A DNA stretch of 5,193 nucleotides from Burkholderiaceae bacterium (GTDB lineage Bacteria > Pseudomonadota > Gammaproteobacteria > Burkholderiales > Burkholderiaceae_C). Below the pieces are notes generated by a model, which worked only from the letters and a program-made list of their open reading frames with translations, did not search any database and was not told where the DNA came from. The translations under genes were made by a program, and so were the position numbers. The stretch lies in NCBI GenBank assembly GCA_023260315.1, contig JALQVQ010000063.1:1-5193 (forward strand). Direction: 5' to 3'. Below are positions 1-5,193 of the stretch, one piece after another. The first letter of the stretch is position 1; every line of letters starts with the position of its first letter.

Positions 1-664
1 CGATTCCAGCTACCTGATTTCCATACTGACCCGTAAGAGCAATCATCAGTGCCGCATCTAATGAGTTTTCGACAACTTCTGCTCGAGCATCTACGTCTGC
101 AAGAGGCACACCATTTAAGTCGAGCGCAATCAGGTCTAGAACCTTATTCTGCTGTGTCTTGTTATAGCCCGCAGTTGCAGCCGGAGTCGTAGCTCTTAGT
201 GCTGTTATTTCCGCTTGAGTGGTAGGAGCATCGCTCTGTGCAAACGTAGTCGCCGCAATCGCCATACTGACGAGATCGCCAATGCTGCTAGCCGACTGGA
301 ATGCATTGAAAACGGTTTCTCCAACAACAGTGCCATCAACTGTCAAATTGTCAACGGCTTCTTCTAAGATCGAAAGTGCCGTAGCTTGCACTAGGGCAGC
401 ATTCTTGACAGAGAGCGCTGAGTTGTAAGCCGCTGTAGCCGCATTGTTAGCAGCAGTCGCAGCGGCGAGATCGCCTTGGCCAGCGCCCAAGTAATTTGCA
501 CCAGAGATATTAACTACCTCAACGTTCTTAACTGTGAGGCCTGCAAGGCTTGTGTTGTCCTCTGCAGTAACAGAGATGTTCAACGTGTCTGTACCGCCAC
601 CGCCATCAACTGAGTCGCCAACAGTAATAGTAGTGATAGCAGCGCCAGTAGTTTCATTGACTAC
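1..664 (-). CDS. Partial S-layer/RTX-like repetitive surface protein (internal fragment)
   Basis: The minus strand reads without a stop from about position 664 to the left edge, giving roughly 220 residues with neither a true start nor a stop. The first part in reading order is beta-strand rich (ITTITVG, then TLNISVT, LTVKNVEVVNISGA). It contains GGGGTDTL at 581-604, which fits the RTX nonapeptide pattern GGxGxDxU. The rest is Ala-rich and probably helical (AAATAANNAATAAYN, then KNAALVQATALSILEEAVDN). There is no cysteine and there are few aromatics, as is usual for secreted S-layer, RTX or beta-strand-repeat proteins of proteobacteria. By family knowledge such proteins are large, exported by type I secretion and assembled on the cell surface; neither export nor calcium binding can be shown from this fragment. 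Codons favour A/T endings (gct, act, gtt, aca), unlike the neighbouring transporter. The 5' part of the gene is missing because of the junction near 661. A large adhesin or another repeat protein is the main alternative. Confidence 0.72.
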
Positions 665-672
665 GCCAGCGG
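656..672. other. Abrupt junction between two unrelated minus-strand genes
   Basis: Within a few bases the sequence changes from a transporter reading frame (ending TALESPLA) to a surface-protein frame (TAGVVNETTG) one register away. The transporter stop TAG at 661-663 is out of phase with the surface frame, which reads through it as GGC GTA GTC. Composition shifts too: by hand count, 721-780 is 42/60 G+C, while 541-600 is 31/60 and 1-60 is 29/60. No terminal inverted repeat, direct repeat or transposase is visible at the join. It may be a deletion, recombination or integration endpoint, or a false join in a metagenomic assembly. The exact base cannot be fixed because a few bases could belong to either side. 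Confidence 0.7.
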
Positions 673-1977
673 TGATTCGAGTGCGGTGTCCACCAGTGCG
701 ATGAAGCGCGCATCAACAACACCGCCCGTCACGCTGGCGGTCCAGTGGTGCACGCCCATGCTCATGCCCAGTGTGGGCAGGCTCAATACAAAACCCGCCA
801 ACGTCAGGAACCCCACCACATAGGTGATGGGCCGCTCGGCCATGAAGCGCCTGAACGCGAACATACCGAACAAGGTTAAGGTGCTCCCGATCAGCGATAG
901 AACTGAAAAAAACTGCCCATCAAACTTCAGCTCATCGATCATCCACCAACTCACGCCGGGGCCAGCGCTGGGCGTGGCTCTGAACAAAAATATGACGACG
1001 GCAGTACCCACAAGCGTTTGCCTCGCGCGCGGATCGAGTGCGGAGACCAAGCGTTTCATGAGCCACAAAATGATGGCGGTTGAACCCAAAAATATCGCCT
1101 CTTGGCTGTAAGCCCAATCCGACATACCCAGTGTGAGCGTGAGGGCAACAAACACCAAGCTGCCGCCTAAGATCCACCAGTTGGGGCGCGTCTCTGCCAT
1201 CTCGGGGCGAAGGCGCGCAGCAGCCTCTGTGATGCTCAGACCGTTTGCAACGAGTTGTCTAACCTGTCGTTGGTGCAGCAACGCGGCGCTGACCAAGCCT
1301 GCCACCGATACCACCGGGATGATGAGGGCAAGCAGGTAAACGTTACGGTAGAGCGTGAGTTTTTCCGCCGCGGGTAAGGCGTCGCTGCCCTTAAATACCC
1401 ACAAGTTGATGAGCGCGACCAAAACGGTACCGCCAATGATGGCGACACGGCCCAGTGTTTGCATGGTGGTGTGCATGCGTTTGAGTTGCTCAGGCGGCGT
1501 GGGCCGACCGCTGTCATCCACATGTGGCACCGCCTCCACCGTCATGGCGTCGGCCACGACGTCTTGCAAAACGTAGCCGACAGGGCTCAGGAGTGCCGCC
1601 AACACATACCATGCGTTGAGACTCCACATCGACGCCATCCACTCTCGGTTGCCAATCAGCGCAGCCATGATGAGCAGACTGGCCGCGATGAGGGCGGCGC
1701 CGAGGACGACCAACCACGCCTTGAAGCGCCAAATTAAATCGACCAGATGACCGATGGGCATTTTCAGTGACCACGGGACAAAGGCCCAAAAGCCCAAGGC
1801 GGCTAAAAACTCGGCAGACAGTCCCAAGTAGTCCTTCACGAAGAAGGTGCCCACGATGCCCGTCAGGCCTTGAATACCGGCCGCGACGTACACCATGAGC
1901 GGCGGCAGATAGGACCACCGCATGTCGCGTGCAAGGGCTTGGACGTTCTCAGAAAACCAACGGTTGATGGCGTGCAT
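661..1977 (-). CDS. BT1/MFS-type membrane transporter, 3'-truncated
   Basis: This encodes a polytopic inner-membrane protein resembling bacterial members of the folate-biopterin (BT1) branch of the major facilitator superfamily. From the chosen ATG it is 438 residues. Hydrophobic segments lie near residues 24-47, 54-70, 87-109, 121-139, 177-194, 212-234, 267-284, 293-310, 321-334, 355-374 and 384-404. Conserved-looking stretches are DMRWSYLPPLMVYVAAGIQG at 18-37, LKMPIGHLVDLIWR at 71-84, LQDVVADAMTVEAV at 137-150 and RFIALVDTALESPL at 424-437. I chose ATG at 1977 because GTGGAG (1985-1990) lies 7 bases upstream; an in-frame TTG at 2025 would add 16 residues without a good ribosome site. In relatives, as I recall them, the sequence continues past ESPL with a further transmembrane region, so the protein probably lacks its last membrane segments. 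The substrate is unknown, and folate or pterin transport should not be assumed. It is transcribed divergently from the hydrolase gene. Confidence 0.82.
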   Translation of the reverse strand: MHAINRWFSENVQALARDMRWSYLPPLMVYVAAGIQGLTGIVGTFFVKDYLGLSAEFLAALGFWAFVPWSLKMPIGHLVDLIWRFKAWLVVLGAALIAASLLIMAALIGNREWMASMWSLNAWYVLAALLSPVGYVLQDVVADAMTVEAVPHVDDSGRPTPPEQLKRMHTTMQTLGRVAIIGGTVLVALINLWVFKGSDALPAAEKLTLYRNVYLLALIIPVVSVAGLVSAALLHQRQVRQLVANGLSITEAAARLRPEMAETRPNWWILGGSLVFVALTLTLGMSDWAYSQEAIFLGSTAIILWLMKRLVSALDPRARQTLVGTAVVIFLFRATPSAGPGVSWWMIDELKFDGQFFSVLSLIGSTLTLFGMFAFRRFMAERPITYVVGFLTLAGFVLSLPTLGMSMGVHHWTASVTGGVVDARFIALVDTALESPLA

Positions 1978-1984
1978 TCGATGT

Positions 1985-1990
1985 CTCCAC
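1985..1990 (-). promoter_or_regulatory. Ribosome binding site that decides the transporter start
   Basis: On the minus strand GTGGAG lies with 7 bases between its GGAG core and ATG 1975-1977. This favours that ATG over the upstream in-frame TTG at 2023-2025, which has no purine-rich site at a usable distance. Confidence 0.65.
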
Positions 1991-2002
1991 TTTCTTGCTA
2001 TT

Positions 2003-2025
2003 TTGCCTTGCGAAAGCGCTGGCAA
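2003..2025. promoter_or_regulatory. Imperfect dyad in the divergent intergenic region
   Basis: On the plus strand the arms read TTGCC TT GCG, then a loop AAAG, then CGC T GGCAA. This gives a 5-bp outer stem and a 3-bp inner stem separated by a small asymmetric bulge. It lies 25 bases upstream of the transporter ATG and 87 bases before the hydrolase ATG. It could be an operator shared by the two divergent genes or a hairpin in the transporter leader. No regulator gene is next to it, so the role is inference. Confidence 0.35.
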
Positions 2026-2099
2026 TAATATGAGCGTTGGCTTATATTTATGGCATTGGTGTCGCTTTCGTGCGCCCTTTTTTATGTCCCATTTGAGGC

Positions 2100-2104
2100 A
2101 GGAG
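2100..2104 (+). promoter_or_regulatory. Ribosome binding site for the exported hydrolase
   Basis: AGGAG lies 8 bases before ATG 2113-2115. It selects that start over the in-frame ATG at 2050, which has no Shine-Dalgarno-like sequence and would place 21 extra residues in front of the signal peptide. Confidence 0.7.
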
Positions 2105-2112
2105 AACCCGAG

Positions 2113-3090
2113 ATGAGAGCCTTGTCAAACACGCTGTTTCGCGGTGTTGCACACGCCATTGTTGCGTTGACGGCGGCGATTTTCGCGGGGCTGGCACACA
2201 GCCAAACCGTGCCAGAAATGACCGCCATCAAGGTAGCGGAAAACAGCTACTACGTACAAGGCTTGGCGGCACTTGGCAGCCCTAAGAATCAAAACTTCAT
2301 TAGCAATGCCGGTTTTGTCATTGCCAAAGAAGGCGTTGTGGTGGTGGATGCGCTGGGCTCCCCTGCGCTGGCGGAGCGCTTGGTAAAAACCATTGCTGCG
2401 ATCACGCCCAAGCCCATCACCCATGTGCTGGTGACGCACTACCATGCCGACCACATTTATGGCTTGCAAACGTTCAAGGCCTTAGGGGCGACAATCATCG
2501 CGCAGGCGTCAGCGAAGGAGTACATCGACTCGGACACCGCTCGTTTGCGCTTGCAAGCGTCACGGGTTGATTTGGCACCTTGGGTCAATGAGCAGACCGT
2601 GATCACGTTGCCAGACCAGTGGGTCAATGGTGGTGAAACCTTGCGCCTCGCGGGAACCGAGTTTCGCCTTGAGCTGGTCGGACCCTCACACACCCCAGAA
2701 GACTTGGCGATTTGGGTACCCTCTGAGCGGGTTTTGTTTTCAGGTGATTTGATTTTTAACGGCCGACTGCCTTTTGTCGGTAAAGCCGATAGCAGCCACT
2801 GGGTCAAGGCACTCGACACCATGTTGTCCTTCGATGCGATCGCGGTTGTTCCCGGCCACGGACGCTGGTCGGATAACCCCAGGGCCGATATCACATTGAT
2901 GCGCGATTATCTTGGCTACTTGCGCAAAACAATGGGCGAGGCGGTTGATAATTTAACGGCATTTGATGATGCATACGAGTCCACCGATTGGGGACGTTTC
3001 CAGTCGGTGCCCATGTTCAAATTTGCCAACCGCATGAACGCTTACAACACCTACCTCCTCATGGAAGCCGAGGGCTTACGGGCCAAATGA
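2113..3090 (+). CDS. Exported MBL-fold metallo-hydrolase (SoxH / quinoprotein-relay-like)
   Basis: This is a 325-residue zinc hydrolase of the metallo-beta-lactamase fold. The metal site is intact: HYHADH at 109-114 (His109, His111, Asp113, His114), His193 in GPSHTPED, Asp212 in FSGDLIF and His249 in VPGHG. Residues 1-30 look like a Sec signal peptide, with Arg2 and Arg10, a hydrophobic core at about 12-27 and likely cleavage after AHS at residue 30, so the mature enzyme should be periplasmic. The SHTPEDLAIW and SGDLIFNGRLPFVG segments resemble the SoxH or quinoprotein-relay metallohydrolase group more than glyoxalase II or classical beta-lactamases. That subfamily placement is from memory of motifs. 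The substrate is unknown and antibiotic resistance should not be inferred. The start is set by AGGAG at 2100-2104. Its TGA overlaps the murI ATG. The length is normal and no catalytic ligand is missing. Confidence 0.88.
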   Translation: MRALSNTLFRGVAHAIVALTAAIFAGLAHSQTVPEMTAIKVAENSYYVQGLAALGSPKNQNFISNAGFVIAKEGVVVVDALGSPALAERLVKTIAAITPKPITHVLVTHYHADHIYGLQTFKALGATIIAQASAKEYIDSDTARLRLQASRVDLAPWVNEQTVITLPDQWVNGGETLRLAGTEFRLELVGPSHTPEDLAIWVPSERVLFSGDLIFNGRLPFVGKADSSHWVKALDTMLSFDAIAVVPGHGRWSDNPRADITLMRDYLGYLRKTMGEAVDNLTAFDDAYESTDWGRFQSVPMFKFANRMNAYNTYLLMEAEGLRAK

Positions 3091-3896
3091 CAGGCGTTTT
3101 GCGTGGCGCAATTGGGGTCTTTGACTCCGGCGTGGGCGGGCTCTCAACCTTGCGCGCCATTCATGAGGCCTACCCGCATGAGCATCTGATTTATGTGGCG
3201 GATTCGGGCCACGCACCGTACGGTGATCAGCCAGCGGGCGCGATCATCGAACGGGCCCAGCGCATCACTCAGTTTCTTTTGGATCAACCATGCAAGGCGG
3301 TGGTGGTTGCTTGCAACACGGCCAGTGTGTTGGCGCTGCCAACGCTGCGCGCGATGACGACAACGCCCATCATCGGTATGGAGCCGGCGATCAAGCCAGC
3401 GGCCCAAGCGACGCGTTCAGGCGTCATCGGGGTGTTGGCAACACAGCGAACCATTGGCAGCGAGTCGGTGCAGCGATTGGTTGCGCATTACGCCAGTCAC
3501 GTCAAGGTGGTGTTACAGGCGTGCCCCGGTTTGGTTGAGCAGGTTGAGGCGGGGCACTTGGATACGCCCGAAACGGTGCGCTTGCTCCGAGCTTACTTGT
3601 CACCCCTGTGTGATGCCGGCGTCGATCAAGTGGTGTTGGGCTGCACGCATTACTATTTTCTGCGTGAGACGATTGCTCGGTTGGTGGGGCCGTCCGTTAA
3701 CGTTTTGGAGCCGGCTCAGGCCATTGCCCGTCAGTTGGGCGCACGGTCACATTTGCTCAGTGGTTTGCGCGAGGGTGACGCGCAAGGTGGTTTTAGTTTC
3801 TTCAGTTCTGCGCGCAACCTCGACGTGGCCGGTGATGTGATGGCGAGGCTCTGGGGGATGGATCTTACGGGCCAGGTACGGCCTTTACCTGTGTGA
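3087..3896 (+). CDS. murI: Glutamate racemase
   Basis: A cytoplasmic, cofactor-independent racemase that interconverts L- and D-glutamate, supplying D-Glu for the second residue of the peptidoglycan stem peptide. The 269-residue length is typical. Family landmarks are present in order: GVFDSGVGGLS at 10-20 with Asp13 and Ser14, PYG at 44-46, VACNTAS at 74-80 with catalytic Cys77, ACPGLVEQVE at 145-154, and LGCTHYYFL at 184-192 with catalytic Cys186 and His188. The start is ATG 3087, overlapping the preceding stop as ATGA. A longer in-frame start at 2988 would lie well inside the hydrolase gene and add 33 unrelated residues. The local ribosome site is weak (GAGGG about 13 bases upstream), which fits translational coupling to the hydrolase. 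It is convergent with corA, whose stop lies 25 bases away. Confidence 0.96.
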   Translation: MTGVLRGAIGVFDSGVGGLSTLRAIHEAYPHEHLIYVADSGHAPYGDQPAGAIIERAQRITQFLLDQPCKAVVVACNTASVLALPTLRAMTTTPIIGMEPAIKPAAQATRSGVIGVLATQRTIGSESVQRLVAHYASHVKVVLQACPGLVEQVEAGHLDTPETVRLLRAYLSPLCDAGVDQVVLGCTHYYFLRETIARLVGPSVNVLEPAQAIARQLGARSHLLSGLREGDAQGGFSFFSSARNLDVAGDVMARLWGMDLTGQVRPLPV

Positions 3897-3921
3897 GTTA
3901 CGCCCGAAGCGATGGTGACGT

Positions 3922-4911
3922 TTAGAGCCAGCGCCGCCATTTGGCAATGACGAAGCCCCCCATTACAACGAAGACCATCGCGGCCAAAACGGCGAAATAG
4001 CCGTAACGCCATTGCAGTTCAGGCATGTTTTCAAAGTTCATGCCGTAGATGCCTGCGATGAGGGTGAGCGGCAAAAAAATCACGGTGAAGGCCGTGAATA
4101 TTTTCATGATCTGATTCAGTTTATGGGTACTGATCGACAGGTAGCCATTGATCAAATCGTCAGCCAACTCCTGGTACAAATGAGACAAGTTGTTGACACG
4201 CTCAAAGTGCTCAACCGCGTCGTTCAACTCGTGGCGTGTTTCCGTCGTGTGCTGGCGGTGTGGGTCGGGTTGTGCGAGCGCTGCTTCGCGCCAATCGCGC
4301 ACGGTGTCGCAATGGTAGATTTGCGTTCGCCGCATTTTTTTGAGCATCGTCTTCGTGCTGATCAGTTCAGCCAGCATGCTGTCGCTGCCAGCGATCAGGA
4401 TCTCTTCCTCAAGCGCCTCAAGCCGCGCCTCAGCACCTAATAGGATCGGGACGTAGCGATCCGCGACCGCCCGCACCACCCGGCAGGCCAAGCGCGTGCT
4501 GCCAATTGACAGGTCAAAGGTGCCATCGCTCAAGCGTTGCCAAGTTTCATCGATGCTGCGCGAGACACGTTTGCGGACGGTCACTAAGAGCCCATCGGCC
4601 ATAAAAAAGGCCAACTGGTTCGTGAGGTGCTCAAGCGCAGAGGCCTCTGCATCCAGGCCCCGCATGATGAGGAGCGCATGATCTGCAAAAACCTCAATCT
4701 TGGGCGGGTGCTTGTCACGCAGTGCGTCCGAAATGGCCAGAGGGTGGAAGCCAAACGTATCCGCCAGTAACTGGCGTGTGGCATCCGCATCGGTCGCGGT
4801 GATGTCCACCCACAACAGGCCACCGTCGCGCGACCAGTCGCCAATCAACGCCAGACCGCCAAAGATGGGCGGCGTTGACGGGCTGGCTTGATAGGCGGCG
4901 CGAATCGCCAT
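3922..4911 (-). CDS. CorA/ZntB-family divalent metal-ion transporter
   Basis: This 329-residue inner-membrane protein of the CorA superfamily normally forms a pentameric channel for Mg2+, or in ZntB-like members for Zn2+ and other metals. A long soluble domain occupies residues 1 to about 265, with LLWVDIT at 32-38, GFHPLAISDAL at 54-64 and charged helices at about 155-265 that form the funnel stalk. Two C-terminal membrane helices follow at about 271-289 and 304-323. The signature GMN is at 290-292 in the context YGMNFENMPEL, and the basic tail KWRRWL is usual for the family. ATG 4911 is the first start after an in-frame TAA at 4915-4917. The Shine-Dalgarno match is poor (AAGG, very close to the ATG), so expression may be low or the leader atypical. 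Mg2+ versus Zn2+ or Co2+ selectivity cannot be read from the sequence, so I give no gene symbol. Confidence 0.92.
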   Translation of the reverse strand: MAIRAAYQASPSTPPIFGGLALIGDWSRDGGLLWVDITATDADATRQLLADTFGFHPLAISDALRDKHPPKIEVFADHALLIMRGLDAEASALEHLTNQLAFFMADGLLVTVRKRVSRSIDETWQRLSDGTFDLSIGSTRLACRVVRAVADRYVPILLGAEARLEALEEEILIAGSDSMLAELISTKTMLKKMRRTQIYHCDTVRDWREAALAQPDPHRQHTTETRHELNDAVEHFERVNNLSHLYQELADDLINGYLSISTHKLNQIMKIFTAFTVIFLPLTLIAGIYGMNFENMPELQWRYGYFAVLAAMVFVVMGGFVIAKWRRWL

Positions 4912-5127
4912 GCCTTACATGCCACAAGGTGCGGCGTACGTGCCTCAACAACAGCGTCCGCCGGCTCCTGGCGCGCAACCCGAAGGCGGCAAGTGATTCG
5001 CTCGCGCCCCATCACGGCACTCGGCGATGAACACACAAAACGTTCGCGATAACAATAAAAACAATATCATCACCTTTTACGTAGTGCACTGTTGTTATAC
5101 CACTCAAACCGACAAAAATCACACCAA
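4912..5127. other. Intergenic region upstream of the CorA-family gene
   Basis: About 216 bases with no convincing gene. The half next to corA (4912-5026) is GC-rich. The far half is AT-rich: 5041-5100 has 21/60 G+C by hand count, as expected for a promoter region. I see no M-box-like or other recognisable riboswitch structure and no strong terminator. A 28-codon Pro/Gln-rich plus-strand frame (4910-4996) is discussed in the findings. Confidence 0.5.
5094..5102 (-). promoter_or_regulatory. Extended -10 promoter candidate for the CorA-family gene
   Basis: On the minus strand TGG-TATAAC matches an extended -10 element (TGn followed by five of six bases of TATAAT) within the AT-rich block. No good -35 hexamer lies 16-18 bases further upstream, which is tolerable for an extended -10 promoter. 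It would give a leader of about 175 bases before the corA ATG, which is long. Confidence 0.3.
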
Positions 5128-5193
5128 TCAACGCTTCCAACCAACCGACGGCTGCGCCGCAGCCTCAGCCTCACTCGTCGACGCGTGCGTGAC
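5128..5193 (-). CDS. Possible C-terminal fragment of an upstream gene (partial)
   Basis: Reading in from the right edge on the minus strand, 21 codons run to a TGA at 5128-5130. They are rich in Ala, Ser, Glu and Gln (STSEAEAAAQP) and end in SVGWKR. The composition resembles a flexible C-terminal tail, and the sequence becomes AT-rich soon after the stop, as expected at a gene end. The piece is too short to identify a family. A chance open frame is a serious alternative. Confidence 0.3.
   Translation of the reverse strand, partial: VTHASTSEAEAAAQPSVGWKR

Noticed and set aside
219..428. 69-codon plus-strand open frame
   Set aside because: Antisense to the surface-protein frame, which is open for over 650 bases with coherent composition.
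1514..1918. 134-codon minus-strand open frame
   Set aside because: It overlaps the transporter in another register, and its Arg/Gly/His-rich composition is typical of an out-of-frame reading.
1978..2025. TTG start for the transporter at 2025
   Set aside because: ATG 1977 has GGAG at good spacing, and the added basic stretch does not look like part of the family N-terminus.
2056..2085. Possible plus-strand promoter (TTGGTG, then TTTTAT)
   Set aside because: Only 3 of 6 and 4 of 6 consensus matches; too weak to list as a feature.
2050..2112. Upstream start for the hydrolase at ATG 2050
   Set aside because: No ribosome site there, and the extra residues precede a clean signal peptide starting at 2113 behind AGGAG.
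2457..2894. 145-codon minus-strand open frame
   Set aside because: Antisense to the MBL-fold hydrolase, which has complete catalytic motifs; no independent support.
2113..3090. Antibiotic-resistance beta-lactamase
   Set aside because: The fold and zinc ligands match, but the motifs around His193 and Asp212 resemble SoxH/quinoprotein-relay hydrolases rather than B1-B3 beta-lactamases.
3454..3840. 128-codon plus-strand open frame
   Set aside because: It overlaps murI in another register and is rich in Trp, Cys and Arg, as expected for a shadow frame.
4012..4440. 142-codon plus-strand open frame
   Set aside because: It lies wholly antisense to the well-supported CorA-family gene, has no ribosome site and no recognisable domain; it is a shadow frame.
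4912..5127. Mg2+-sensing riboswitch upstream of the CorA-family gene
   Set aside because: No M-box-like conserved elements or extended paired structure could be recognised by eye.
5027..5193. Plus-strand frame open to the right edge from ATG 5027
   Set aside because: It runs through the AT-rich block with odd composition (Asn, Thr, Gln, Cys-Cys) and no ribosome site; more likely non-coding.

Overview
The window looks like a chromosomal piece of a Gram-negative proteobacterium, most likely a betaproteobacterium of Burkholderiales type. This rests on protein character, codon use and the mostly GC-rich sequence; no marker gene fixes the taxon. Four recognisable housekeeping-type genes lie between about 661 and 4911. 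They are a BT1/MFS-type transporter (minus strand, truncated at its 3' end), an exported metallo-beta-lactamase-fold hydrolase and glutamate racemase murI (plus strand, overlapping ATGA junction), and a CorA/ZntB-family metal-ion transporter (minus strand, convergent with murI).

Region by region: positions 1 to about 665 are an internal piece of a large, Ala/Thr/Val-rich surface protein of S-layer or RTX-like type on the minus strand, open through the left edge. At about 656-672 its frame abuts the transporter frame abruptly. The transporter ends in the middle of a normally conserved segment, and its stop codon is made of sequence belonging to the other gene. Base composition changes at the same place. 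This is either a real rearrangement or a chimeric assembly join, and it is the most notable thing in the window. Positions 1978-2112 are a divergent intergenic region with a 23-bp imperfect dyad. The hydrolase and murI follow as a translationally coupled pair. Positions 3897-3921 are a short convergent gap with no visible terminator. From 4912 to the right edge there is mostly non-coding sequence upstream of corA, including an AT-rich block with an extended -10 candidate, and then a possible C-terminal fragment of another minus-strand gene.

Functionally, murI supplies D-glutamate for peptidoglycan. The hydrolase carries a signal peptide and so acts outside the cytoplasm on an unknown substrate. 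The transporter and CorA are inner-membrane proteins. I see no mobile element, tRNA, rRNA, CRISPR array or defence system, and no convincing new biological system.
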